From JAGQUL01 sp038212015 (GTDB taxonomy: Bacteria > Actinomycetota > Thermoleophilia > Gaiellales > SKUG01), in assembly GCA_038212015.1 (NCBI GenBank), contig JBBQUY010000066.1, positions 1 to 19,421 of the forward strand: DNA of 19,421 nucleotides. Reading direction: 5' to 3'. The notes under the pieces were generated by a model. The model was given only the letters and a program-made list of their open reading frames with translations, made no database searches and was not told where the DNA came from. Within the stretch, counting starts at the first letter, position 1; the number at the start of each line of letters is the position of its first letter. A program made the translations under genes and the position numbers. Positions 1 to 7,273 of the stretch are shown one piece after another.

Positions 1-1482
1 GTAGACGTCCTCGCCGGACTCGCCTCGCACGATCGGGTCGTAGACGCGTGCCGCGCCGTCGACCAGGTCGAGCGGTGCGTGGAAGCCCACCTCGGCAAGA
101 CGCTGACGATCGGGGTGCGGCCGCTCGTCGGTGATCCAGCCGGTGTCGACCGCGGTCATGAGGATCCGGTCGGTTTCGAACAGCTCCTGTGCGCTCGTGC
201 GCGTGAGCATGTTGAGCGCGGCCTTGGCCATGTTCGTGTGCGGGTGCCCGGGACCCTTGTAGCCGCGGCCGAACTGGCCTTCCATCGCGGAGACGTTGAC
301 GACATGCGCGCGCCCGGAGGGCGCGGCCGCGGCAGCGGCGGCGAGCGAGGGACGGAGCCGGCTCAGCAGAATGAACGGCGCAGTCTGGTTGCACAGCTGC
401 ACTTCGAGCAGCTCGATCGGGTCGACTTCCTCGACCTTCTGGATCCAGCTGTTGGTGTCGCACAGGTCCGGGACGAGGCCGCCCGCGTCGATCGCCTCCC
501 CGACTGCGATCCGGTCGAACGACGCCGAACGCGCCGTCATGGCCAGCGATGCGAGCGCGTGTGGGGTGGGCGCCCAGTGCGTCGGCGTGTCGGCCACGTC
601 CGCCCCCATCTGGTGGCTCGCCGACGAGTCCGCGGCCGCGATTTGCAGGTCAGCTGCCACGCGACCGAACGTCACGATCTCCGGCAACGGCCCCGCGGGC
701 AGCGCCTCGCGCTCGGCAGCCACGAGCGGCGCATAGGCGGCGGCTGAACGTCGCACGGTCTGCGCGGCATTGTTGATGACGATGTCGAGCGGGCCCTGCG
801 CGGCGACGTCGTCGGCGAGCGCGACGACCTGCGCCGGGTCGCGCAGGTCGATGCCGACGATGCGCAGTCGATGCAGCCAGTCGCCACTGTCTTCCAGGGC
901 CGCGAACCTGCGTGCGGCGTCGTTCGGAAAGCGCGTCGTGATCGTCGTGTGCGCGCCGTCACGAAGCAGGCGAAGCGCGATGTACATCCCGATCTTCGCG
1001 CGACCGCCGGTCAGCAGCGCGCGGCGTCCGGTCAGGTCCGCCCGCGCATCGCGACGCGCGTGGCTGAACGTCGCGCAGTCCGGACACAGCTGGTGGTAGA
1101 ACGCGTCGACCTGCGTGTAGCGCACCTTGCACACGTAACAGCCTCGGGGCTGCAGCAACACCCCGGCGATTGCGCCGCGAGCATTGGATTCGAGCGGCAA
1201 CCCGGCGGTCTCGTCGTCGATGCGTCCTGGCGCGCCGGTCGCGGTCTTCGCCGTGACGGCAGCGTCGTTCTCGAGGATCCTGGCGCGGCGCTCGCTGCGC
1301 CGACGCGCCTTCACCGACTTGTACAGGCCTGCGACCGCATGTCGCACGGCGACAGCGTCGGGATGCTCGGTCGGCAGCGCCTCGACCTCTTCGATGATGC
1401 GCGCGAGCTGCTCGAAGCGCTCGGGCGCGAGCCCGCCTGCGTCATCGACCTGCGTCGCGTCTGGTCCTTCGAGCGTCGTCAT
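1..1482 (-). CDS. SDR-family oxidoreductase-like protein with a four-cysteine insert (C-terminus cut by window edge)
   Basis: The reading frame starts at ATG 1482-1480 and stays open for 494 codons to base 1, so the end lies outside the window. Residues 1-110 are charged and helical. CYVC (115-118) and CPDC (133-136) form two CxxC pairs that could bind zinc. A Rossmann fold follows: TGGRAKIG near residue 155 is the nucleotide-binding glycine motif, and INNAA near 235-240 is the usual SDR NNAG-like motif. Near residue 394 is NVSAMEG, then PHTNMAKAALNML, where SDRs normally have YxxxK. Here the tyrosine position is Thr, while the Lys is kept. SDR enzymes use NAD(P)H to reduce or oxidise carbonyls and alcohols; with Tyr missing, the chemistry is uncertain. 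I recall the HTNMAKAAL variant from an uncharacterised SDR-like family, so it is probably not a mutation. The gene lies 37 bp downstream of the baeRF gene and may have its own promoter. Confidence 0.85.
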   Translation of the reverse strand, partial: MTTLEGPDATQVDDAGGLAPERFEQLARIIEEVEALPTEHPDAVAVRHAVAGLYKSVKARRRSERRARILENDAAVTAKTATGAPGRIDDETAGLPLESNARGAIAGVLLQPRGCYVCKVRYTQVDAFYHQLCPDCATFSHARRDARADLTGRRALLTGGRAKIGMYIALRLLRDGAHTTITTRFPNDAARRFAALEDSGDWLHRLRIVGIDLRDPAQVVALADDVAAQGPLDIVINNAAQTVRRSAAAYAPLVAAEREALPAGPLPEIVTFGRVAADLQIAAADSSASHQMGADVADTPTHWAPTPHALASLAMTARSASFDRIAVGEAIDAGGLVPDLCDTNSWIQKVEEVDPIELLEVQLCNQTAPFILLSRLRPSLAAAAAAAPSGRAHVVNVSAMEGQFGRGYKGPGHPHTNMAKAALNMLTRTSAQELFETDRILMTAVDTGWITDERPHPDRQRLAEVGFHAPLDLVDGAARVYDPIVRGESGEDVY

Positions 1483-1491
1483 CAGCGGCCA

Positions 1492-1497
1492 ATTCTA
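1492..1497 (-). promoter_or_regulatory. Candidate -10 element for the SDR-like gene
   Basis: Read on the minus strand this is TAGAAT, one base from the TATAAT consensus and unusual in such GC-rich DNA. It ends nine bases before the ATG at 1482, so transcription would begin at or just before the start codon, giving a leaderless or nearly leaderless mRNA. This fits the lack of a Shine-Dalgarno sequence there. No good -35 hexamer is seen upstream. Leaderless starts are common in actinobacteria; the promoter call itself is inference. Confidence 0.35.
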
Positions 1498-1519
1498 GCC
1501 GCCGCCGCTCGCCGGTGGA

Positions 1520-2758
1520 TCAGACGGTCGCCGCAGGCACTGCCGCCTCCAGGTCGAACCGCACGATCGCGCTGATGCCGCCGAGCGTGCGCATCGCCTG
1601 GAACGCCATGCGTTCCGGGGGCGCACCGTCCGCTGCGGGCTCGTCGCGCGGGTCAAGTCGTTCGACGATCGTGATGTGTGCGTCCTGGCGCACGGCGTGC
1701 TCGATGGCCAGTTCCACGATGTCGGCGCACGGCTGCAGCCGCGTGTCATGGATCGGGCACACACCGCCGTCCGTCGCGAGCCAGTCGCCGTGCGGACACG
1801 CGAGGCCCGGATGACTGAACCCGTCATTGACCACGAGCGTCTCGACGCGCTGCTCCGCGAGCGCCTGCAGGACGTCGTCGAGGCCCATCACCGCTCGCTC
1901 GCGCCGACCCGCGTTGCGCTGCAGGCGCGCCAACGTCCGCTCGAGCTGTTCGTCATCCCACGTGCGAATCGCATCGGCAGCTCCTGCCGAGACGTCGGCC
2001 ACCGACGCATGTTCGACGTCCACGTCGATCCATCCGCGCATCGCGCGGCGCAGCGGATCCGGCATGAGCGTCTCGAACGTCCCGTGCAGCTCGGCCGGGC
2101 TGGCAACGAGCAGGCAGTCGAACGCGCCGGTTCGTCGCAGGTCCTCGACGACGTCGATCACGCGACGCAGGTGGTCGGCAACCTGTTCCTCGATGTTGCG
2201 CGCAAAGCGTGCCTGGGACCAGCCACCCTGGTCATGCTGGCCGTCCACCTCGTCATGCAGCGAATCCACCTGCTCGAGGTGGTCGCGGTCGCCGAGCATG
2301 ATCCGTGCGCTGCGGCGATTGCACAGCAGCACGCACCACGAAGACGTCGGCAGCGAACGCACGAGCTGGCGCACGTGCACGCCGCGATCGAACGCGACCT
2401 CCGGCTCGACCGGCCACGGCAGGCGCACCACGGTCGCATCGCCGTCGATCGTCGAGTACACGAGCAGGCCACGTGCACCCTCGATGCCGCTCGGCCCGCC
2501 GTTGGAAAACTGCGCGCGCAGCCGCGCGATCGCACCGGCCCACTTCCGGTTCGGCATGTCGCGATCGGCGAGGTCGATCGCCGCGACGATCGCGTCGGAT
2601 CGCGATGCCGGTGCCGCGAACGTTCGTGGATCGACGTCGACATACATCGACAGCATCCCGCCAGCGCCAGCGTGGCCGCCGTCGCGGTCTACTCGAGCCA
2701 GCTCTCGCACCAGCCCACGAAGGTCGACGTCTCCGTCGACGATCCGGATCTCCTTCAT
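1520..2758 (-). CDS. baeRF-type (eRF1/Vms1-like) release-factor-related protein
   Basis: This 412-residue protein resembles the bacterial/archaeal-eukaryotic release factor (baeRF) group, relatives of eRF1 and of Vms1/ANKZF1, which release peptides from tRNA on stalled ribosomes. The key sign is HDQGGWSQARF at 175-185: GGWSQ (178-182) corresponds to the GGQ loop of eRF1 in the longer GGxxQ form used by Vms1-like proteins. It is followed by the amphipathic stretch NIEEQVADHLRRV (188-200). The N-terminal 140 residues form an alpha/beta domain. The C-terminal third holds CPHGDW (321-326) and a CPIHDTRLQPC segment (334-344), a set of Cys/His residues that could bind zinc in the eRF1 domain-3-like part. 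The start is supported by GGGAGG at 2764-2769, five bases upstream of ATG. Substrate and cellular role are not established; ribosome rescue, hibernation or stress are possible. Confidence 0.8.
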   Translation of the reverse strand: MKEIRIVDGDVDLRGLVRELARVDRDGGHAGAGGMLSMYVDVDPRTFAAPASRSDAIVAAIDLADRDMPNRKWAGAIARLRAQFSNGGPSGIEGARGLLVYSTIDGDATVVRLPWPVEPEVAFDRGVHVRQLVRSLPTSSWCVLLCNRRSARIMLGDRDHLEQVDSLHDEVDGQHDQGGWSQARFARNIEEQVADHLRRVIDVVEDLRRTGAFDCLLVASPAELHGTFETLMPDPLRRAMRGWIDVDVEHASVADVSAGAADAIRTWDDEQLERTLARLQRNAGRRERAVMGLDDVLQALAEQRVETLVVNDGFSHPGLACPHGDWLATDGGVCPIHDTRLQPCADIVELAIEHAVRQDAHITIVERLDPRDEPAADGAPPERMAFQAMRTLGGISAIVRFDLEAAVPAATV

Positions 2759-2806
2759 GCCTGCCTCCCGATCGGTCTGCGGAGTCGATCCCCGCCGCGA
2801 CAGGCA

Positions 2807-3679
2807 TCAATCCCGGTCGAGCGAACGAGTCGTCTCCATCGCCTCGCGACCGCCGCGCAGCAGCGCGTCGAGCTGCACGGAATCGTCGAGTGCATCGGCG
2901 AGCCGGCCGAGGTGGCGCTGCATCACGTCGATCGAGCTGCGCACGTTGGCCCCGTTCGTCGCCAGTATGTCGAGCCACATCTGCACGTCGCCGGACGCGA
3001 GCCGCGACGCGCCGCGAAATCCGGTCGCTGCGAGCTGGCCCGCGATACCCGCCGTGCGCGCATCGGCTTCCACGAGCGTGCCGGTGAGGGCCTGCGCCAC
3101 CACGTATGGCAGGTGGCTTGCCGTCGCAACGGCCTCGTCATGCGTATGCCGATCGACATCGATCGCCACCGCGCCCACCGCATGCACCAACGATCCCATG
3201 AGCGCCCGAGCAGCCGGCGTGGTGTGCAGCGTCGGCACCAGCACCCAGCGTGCACCGCGAAACAACGCTCCGTCGGCGTTGCCGATGCCCGAGACCTCGC
3301 GCCCGCACATCGGGTGGCCACCGATGGTCGTGATGCGTTCGTCCACGGCGTCGAGTGCTGCGCAGGGGTCGACCTTCGTGCTGCCCAGGTCCGTCAGGAC
3401 TCGCCCTGGGCGCATCCACGCCGCGATGTCGCCCGCGAGGAGCGCCACCTGCCGAACGGGGACTGCGAGCACGACGATGTCGGCGCGCGCCGCTGCCGAC
3501 GCGAGCGGCGCGAACTCGTCGATCGCACCGGATTCGAGCGCCTCGGCTTCCGCTGCGTGATTCATGTCCACGCCGATGAGCCGATGGCAGTGGCCACGCA
3601 GCGCGAGTCCCAGCGATCCGCCCATGAGACCGAGTCCGACGATCGCGACCGTGCACTCGTCCAGGGCGCGCGCCGTCAT
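2807..3679 (-). CDS. tyrA: Prephenate dehydrogenase
   Basis: This 290-residue protein has the TyrA pattern. It oxidatively decarboxylates prephenate to 4-hydroxyphenylpyruvate (or arogenate to tyrosine) in the cytoplasm. Near the N-terminus VAIVGLGLMGGSLGLAL carries the GxGxxG dinucleotide motif (15-20), and D38 at the end of the second strand favours NAD over NADP. GGHPMCGRE (120-128) contains the catalytic-type His122, and the following SGIGNADGALFRGARWVLVP is typical of the family. No ACT domain is attached, so tyrosine feedback would have to act another way. The ATG at 3679 overlaps the TGA of the chorismate mutase gene (ATGA), indicating translational coupling. A longer reading frame from 3793 exists but would overlap the upstream gene by over 110 bases and was rejected. 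Confidence 0.92.
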   Translation of the reverse strand: MTARALDECTVAIVGLGLMGGSLGLALRGHCHRLIGVDMNHAAEAEALESGAIDEFAPLASAAARADIVVLAVPVRQVALLAGDIAAWMRPGRVLTDLGSTKVDPCAALDAVDERITTIGGHPMCGREVSGIGNADGALFRGARWVLVPTLHTTPAARALMGSLVHAVGAVAIDVDRHTHDEAVATASHLPYVVAQALTGTLVEADARTAGIAGQLAATGFRGASRLASGDVQMWLDILATNGANVRSSIDVMQRHLGRLADALDDSVQLDALLRGGREAMETTRSLDRD

Positions 3680-4113
3680 TGGGGGTCCCGCGAACCGAGC
3701 CCGAACGAGTCGCTCGGTGACGTGGTCAGCAGCACGTCGGTGCCGCGCAGGTACACGTGCTCGACTTCCTGCGGAGTCCGCGTGGTGTTCCACAGCAGCA
3801 GCACGCGGATGCAGCGCCCGGGCGCGCCGGGCTTGGCCATCTCCACGGCGCCGAGCAGCGGCACGTGGTCCCAGCCCATGTGTCGCACGGCTTCAGCGGG
3901 AAACGCGGCATTGAGGTCGGGGGTGGTGGTGAACATCGCACTGGCGATGTCGTCGGGGGCGATCTGGTTGCGCGCCGCCATTTCGCCGACGAGCTCGCGG
4001 ATCGCCTCGCGGATCGCCTCCGCGGTGTTCTCGTTCGAACACGTGGCACCCCGAACGCCGCGACACGCGACGCTGCGGGCGGATGGGGCAGGCGACTGGT
4101 CAGGGGCGTCCAT
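3676..4113 (-). CDS. aroH: Chorismate mutase, AroH class
   Basis: This 145-residue protein converts chorismate to prephenate, the step before TyrA, whose gene overlaps its stop codon. It aligns by eye to Bacillus subtilis AroH (127 residues): RGVRGAT (18-24), TTPDLNAAFPAEAVR (63-77), AVEM (89-92), RCIRV (100-104) and HVYLRG (119-124). The B. subtilis active-site residues Arg7, Phe57, Arg63, Glu78, Arg90 and Tyr108 appear as Arg21, Phe71, Arg77, Glu91, Arg103 and Tyr121. The N-terminus is about 14 residues longer than in B. subtilis. The start is supported by AAGGG at 4120-4124, six bases before ATG and overlapping the stop codon of the membrane-protein gene. AroH-class trimeric mutases are less common than the AroQ helical class. 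Confidence 0.93.
   Translation of the reverse strand: MDAPDQSPAPSARSVACRGVRGATCSNENTAEAIREAIRELVGEMAARNQIAPDDIASAMFTTTPDLNAAFPAEAVRHMGWDHVPLLGAVEMAKPGAPGRCIRVLLLWNTTRTPQEVEHVYLRGTDVLLTTSPSDSFGLGSRDPQ
3997..4020 (-). repeat. 12-bp tandem duplication inside aroH
   Basis: GCGGATCGCCTC (plus-strand reading) occurs twice back to back, at 3997-4008 and 4009-4020. On the coding strand it gives a repeated Glu-Ala-Ile-Arg-type tetrapeptide in the first helix of chorismate mutase (EAIREAIRE, about residues 32-40). The copies are identical at the nucleotide level, so a recent in-frame duplication is possible. Confidence 0.7.
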
Positions 4114-4122
4114 GCGCAGCCC

Positions 4123-4629
4123 TTACCCGGATTCGTGCTCCGTCTCGCGTGCGAGTGCTTCGAGCTCGTCGGCGAGCCGTCCAGGGACATTCGCGATCGA
4201 CCGCGTTTCGAGCGCGAGCGCGCGCAGGCGCGTCGGCAGCTCTGCGAGCGTCACGGAGCGCTCCGGATCTGCATGTTCGGTGAGCCAGTCCAGCGGTTCC
4301 CCCCACGACATGCGCCACAGGCCGACGAGGACGGCGCCACCTGCCGGCAGCAGCGCCAGCAGCGCAGCCCACGGCGACAGCTGCCACAGCGACACCGCCA
4401 CCACGAGCGCGAACAGGGCGAGCGCAGCGATCCCGGCGATCATGGCCCGCATCGCGAACCGATACGTGCTGAGCGCCATGCGTCCCACGACGGTCGACAC
4501 GATCGTCGTGCGGAGCATGGTCGCGAGCTCGGCCTGGTAATCGTCGCCGTGGTCTTCCAGCTGGCCTCGGTATCGCCAGAGTGCGCGCGCGAGCCGGATC
4601 GGCGATGTGCCGGGCCGAGCCGCCGCCAT
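4123..4629 (-). CDS. Small two-helix membrane protein, unknown function
   Basis: I do not recognise a family. The 168-residue product has an N-terminal amphipathic part rich in Arg, then two hydrophobic segments of about 20 residues (roughly 62-81, IAGIAALALFALVVAVSL, and 86-105, PWAALLALLPAGGAVLVGL), then a soluble, Glu/Arg-rich C-terminal tail that looks helical. No signal-peptide cleavage site is evident, so it is probably an inner-membrane hairpin with both ends on the same side. ATG at 4629 is preferred to GTG at 4632 because GGAG at 4636-4639 is six bases upstream. That ATG overlaps the TGA of the upstream gene by one base (TGATG), and aroH starts nine bases after its stop. It is therefore co-transcribed with the tyrosine-branch genes, though a functional link is unproven. 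Confidence 0.7.
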   Translation of the reverse strand: MAAARPGTSPIRLARALWRYRGQLEDHGDDYQAELATMLRTTIVSTVVGRMALSTYRFAMRAMIAGIAALALFALVVAVSLWQLSPWAALLALLPAGGAVLVGLWRMSWGEPLDWLTEHADPERSVTLAELPTRLRALALETRSIANVPGRLADELEALARETEHESG

Positions 4630-5330
4630 CACCAGCTCCGGACGAGATGCAGGCCCGGTCGTTCAGCCGACGCATGCATGCGCCGGTGTTGTTCGACCAG
4701 ATCCTCGATGAGCACGTGCGACGGCACGCGACCAGCCAACACGCGAGCGGCAGCGCCCAGCTGCAGGTCTGCGGACTGTCGCATCGAGCTGGCGCCATAG
4801 CGCAGCGCCTTCTGAATCGATGTCGGCAGTTCCCCAAGCCCGAACGTGCCGGGCGAGCGCACCTGCAGCTCGGTCCGCATGGGCGTGGCCAGCAAGCGGA
4901 TCGTGGCGCCTTCCCAGACGTTGGTGACGTCCGCGATCACGCAGTTGAGCCGCACGGGCTGTGGCTGTCGACGCGTCCTGGGCGACTCGCGCCGACGGAC
5001 GGTGGGCAGCGATCGATGCCTGAACGCCCCGCGGCGCGCACTGCGAAGCGCCCCGAGCGTGGGCCGCCACGCGTCCTGGGCACCGGCGATCGTCGACGCA
5101 ACGGCCCATTCGACCGGTCCGAGCGCCTCCTGCAGCTCGTCCGTCAGCGGCTGGTGCACGCCGACGACCTGGCTTGCATCCGGGCTGCCGTCGCGATACA
5201 CGTCGATCGAGCGGTGGTCGCGCATGCGATCGGTCGGGTCCGTGCTCGCCCAGCCACGCCATCGCCAAATGGTGTCGAGCGCGGCAACGCTGACATCGAC
5301 GTGGCGAACGACGAATCTGGACCCATCCAT
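4629..5330 (-). CDS. Hypothetical protein, first gene of the aroH-tyrA cluster
   Basis: I do not recognise this 233-residue protein. It starts MDGSRFVVRHVDVSVAALD and contains an Arg-rich central stretch (RRRESPRTRRQPQPVRLN), then a more ordered part with CVIADVTNVWEGATIRLLATP that looks like alternating beta strands, and a helical C-terminus. No membrane segment or signal peptide is visible. The coding case rests on strongly GC-rich third codon positions, the one-base TGATG overlap with the next gene, and a plausible start. ATG 5330 is chosen because a -35/-10 pair would put the transcription start right at it; an upstream ATG at 5432 would run into the divergent methyltransferase gene. The overlap with the neighbouring membrane-protein gene suggests the two products may work together. 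Confidence 0.65.
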   Translation of the reverse strand: MDGSRFVVRHVDVSVAALDTIWRWRGWASTDPTDRMRDHRSIDVYRDGSPDASQVVGVHQPLTDELQEALGPVEWAVASTIAGAQDAWRPTLGALRSARRGAFRHRSLPTVRRRESPRTRRQPQPVRLNCVIADVTNVWEGATIRLLATPMRTELQVRSPGTFGLGELPTSIQKALRYGASSMRQSADLQLGAAARVLAGRVPSHVLIEDLVEQHRRMHASAERPGLHLVRSW

Positions 5331-5337
5331 GCGCCTG

Positions 5338-5365
5338 ATGGTAGTCCGGCCATCGGATGCACCAA
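5338..5365 (-). promoter_or_regulatory. Candidate promoter of the aroH-tyrA cluster
   Basis: On the minus strand TTGGTG (5360-5365) and TACCAT (5338-5343) are separated by 16 bases, fair matches to -35 and -10 hexamers. Transcription would begin near 5331, next to ATG 5330, so the mRNA would be leaderless. No Shine-Dalgarno sequence is present, which is consistent. The match is modest. Confidence 0.35.
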
Positions 5366-5366
5366 G

Positions 5367-5393
5367 CACTCGTACGACTACGTTCGACGAGTG
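5367..5393. promoter_or_regulatory. Dyad in the divergent intergenic region, possible operator
   Basis: CACTCGT (5367-5373) and ACGAGTG (5387-5393) are perfect inverted repeats of seven bases separated by 13 bases. ATGC at 5357-5360 and GCAT at 5397-5400 extend the symmetry with a few mismatches between. The dyad lies between two divergent genes and touches the predicted -35 of the leftward promoter, where a repressor could control both sides. No regulator is assigned. Confidence 0.35.
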
Positions 5394-5409
5394 GTGGCAT
5401 GATGCATGG

Positions 5410-6210
5410 ATGATCGACGACGCGACACGCAACGAGACCTGGTGGGACGCCTACGCGACGGCGTACCTGGCCGAGCACGATTCGCAGCTGCCGATCGACG
5501 TTCCGACCTGGAGCCTGTGGGCGCTGCCCGAGTCCGAGGTCGGCGCACTCGGCGAGGTCGCTGGCCGTGACGTGCTCGAACTCGGCTGTGGAGCAGCGCA
5601 GTTCTCCGTAGCCCTCGCGCGCGCGGGCGCGAGATGTACAGCCGTCGACATCTCGTCGGAGCAGCTCGCCCTCGCCGAGCACATGGTCGACCGCGCCACG
5701 GAACTCGACGACCAGCGCCCCGACGTCACGCTCATGCAGGGCAACGTCGAAGACCTCTCCGAGCTGCCCGGCGCGTCCTTCGATCTCGCATTCAGCGACT
5801 ATGGCGCCTCGATGTTCGCCGACCCGCTCGCCTGGGTGCCCGAGGCCGCGCGACTGCTGCGTCCGGGTGGCCGGCTCGCGTTCAGCTCGATCACCCCGAT
5901 GCTCGAGGTCTGCTGGCCGCTCGAGATCGGCGTCGCGAGCAACGAGATGATCAAGGACTACTTCGGGCTGCATCGCATCGAGGATCGAGCCGTGTACTAC
6001 AACCTCCCGTACGGGGAGTGGGTGCGCCTGTTCCGGCGCAACGGCCTGGCGATCGTCGACCTCATCGAGACGCGCCCGCCCGAGGGCGTCGCGTCGACCG
6101 CCTACCGCAGCGAGAACCAGGTTGCATGGGCACGACGTTGGCCGGCCGAGATGATCTGGGTCGTCGAACGCGAGGCAGGCGGACGCGAGGCCGCGGGAGG
6201 CCGCGCGTGA
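5410..6210 (+). CDS. Class I SAM-dependent methyltransferase
   Basis: The 266-residue product is a Rossmann-fold methyltransferase that would use S-adenosylmethionine; the acceptor is unknown. Motif I is VLELGCGAAQFSVALA (55-70), the acidic end of strand 2 is AVD (78-80), and the strand-4 region is FDLAFSDYGASMF (124-136), followed by the usual LLRPGGRLAFSS (149-160). It lies in the broad Methyltransf_11/25 type, often acting on small molecules. The C-terminal 90 residues, with YYNLPYGEWVRLFRRNG, are typical of small-molecule methyltransferases of this kind. ATG 5410 is the start giving the canonical N-terminus; no clear Shine-Dalgarno sequence precedes it. Its TGA overlaps the GTG start of the AraC regulator gene, so the two are coupled. 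Confidence 0.85.
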   Translation: MIDDATRNETWWDAYATAYLAEHDSQLPIDVPTWSLWALPESEVGALGEVAGRDVLELGCGAAQFSVALARAGARCTAVDISSEQLALAEHMVDRATELDDQRPDVTLMQGNVEDLSELPGASFDLAFSDYGASMFADPLAWVPEAARLLRPGGRLAFSSITPMLEVCWPLEIGVASNEMIKDYFGLHRIEDRAVYYNLPYGEWVRLFRRNGLAIVDLIETRPPEGVASTAYRSENQVAWARRWPAEMIWVVEREAGGREAAGGRA

Positions 6211-7097
6211 TCGAGAAGGTCACCGTGCCCGGCGCGATCGAGCTCGATCGCCTCGCCGGATCAAGCCCGCCGGCGCAGGTGCTGTGGGTCGATGCAGGCG
6301 ATGACCTGACGAGCGCGCCGCGCGATGCGCATCGCCACGACTACCACGAGCTGTTCCTCGTGCGCGCGGGGGAGACCGACCACCTCGTCGACGGCGCGCC
6401 GATCACGATCGGTGCCGGCGGCGCGTTCATGATCGGGCGCGGCCAGGTGCACCAGCTCGTCGCCGCGCGCGGATTCGAGGGGGTCGTCGTGCGCTTCGCC
6501 GAGGACCTGCTGTCGGGTGCCTCGCAGGAGGCCTCGCCCGGGTGGCTGCTCGTCGACTGCGGCGGGACGATCCTCGATCCCCCCGCGCGTGAGCTCGAGC
6601 ACGCGGTCGCACTCGTGCGTCTGCTCGATGACGAGCTGCGGCGCCCGCCCGACACCGGCACCTCGACCATGCTCGGCGCGACGCTCGGTGCGCTGCTCAC
6701 GCTCGTTCGGCGCTGGCAGACCGGCTCCGCGATGGGAACGCCCGCATCGGTGACCGACCCGGACGTCGCGCTGCTGCACCGCTTCGTGCGCCTGCTCGAG
6801 GCCGAGCACCACCGCCACCACGAGGCGGCCTGGTACGCGGGGCTGATCGGGATCTCCACCAACCATCTCGCCGCCACGCTCACGCGCCTGACCGGTCGCT
6901 CCACCAAGCGCCTCATCACCGACCGCGTCATGACCGAGGCCGCACGCCTGCTGCGCTACACCGACCTCACCGTCCAGCAGGTCGCCCAGCGCCTCGGCTA
7001 CGACGACCCGCTGTACCTGTCGCGCGCGTTCAAGCACTGGAGCGGCGAATCGCCAACCGTCTGGCGCGAGCGCTCGACGTCCGGCCGCGGCGACTGA
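6207..7097 (+). CDS. AraC-family transcriptional regulator with N-terminal cupin domain
   Basis: The 296-residue protein has a cupin-like sensor domain at about 25-105, with HRHDYHELFLVRAGE (42-56) and GRGQVHQLV (78-86) giving the usual His/Glu pattern, and an AraC DNA-binding domain at about 205-290. The second helix-turn-helix shows LTVQQVAQRLGYDDPLYLSR, followed by AFKHWSGESPTVWR, the standard end of the family. The start is GTG 6207, overlapping the methyltransferase stop as GTGA, with GGGAGG at 6195-6200 six bases upstream. Such regulators usually bind a small molecule and act on themselves or nearby genes; the downstream VOC gene, after 176 bp with palindromic sequence, is the natural candidate target. 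The ligand cannot be told from the sequence. Confidence 0.9.
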   Translation: MIEKVTVPGAIELDRLAGSSPPAQVLWVDAGDDLTSAPRDAHRHDYHELFLVRAGETDHLVDGAPITIGAGGAFMIGRGQVHQLVAARGFEGVVVRFAEDLLSGASQEASPGWLLVDCGGTILDPPARELEHAVALVRLLDDELRRPPDTGTSTMLGATLGALLTLVRRWQTGSAMGTPASVTDPDVALLHRFVRLLEAEHHRHHEAAWYAGLIGISTNHLAATLTRLTGRSTKRLITDRVMTEAARLLRYTDLTVQQVAQRLGYDDPLYLSRAFKHWSGESPTVWRERSTSGRGD

Positions 7098-7273
7098 TCA
7101 CGCGCACCGACGGCTGCCCGGGCGCAGATCACACGCGCGTGGTGCAGCAGGGTCGCCGGTGGCACCAGCGTACGCCTGCGCGGTACGCCTGTGACATCGG
7201 CGCCGTGGATTCGTCCATGCATCGCATCCGGTTCGCCATTCTGGCCGACGCCGCGATCGACGACGATGAGGAC
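7098..7273. promoter_or_regulatory. Intergenic region with palindrome and direct repeats before the VOC gene
   Basis: This 176-base gap contains the perfect palindrome CACGCGCGTG (7132-7141) and two direct copies of GTACGCCTG (7170-7178 and 7183-7191) at 13-base spacing. AraC-type regulators often bind direct repeats. No convincing -35/-10 pair or terminator hairpin was found. The true start of the VOC gene may lie inside this stretch (an in-frame ATG at 7217). Confidence 0.3.

Noticed and set aside
1676..4540. 954-codon open frame on the plus strand
   Set aside because: It lies opposite the well-supported baeRF, TyrA, AroH and membrane-protein genes; its product is low-complexity Arg/His/Ala-rich. 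GC-rich codon use keeps antisense frames open.
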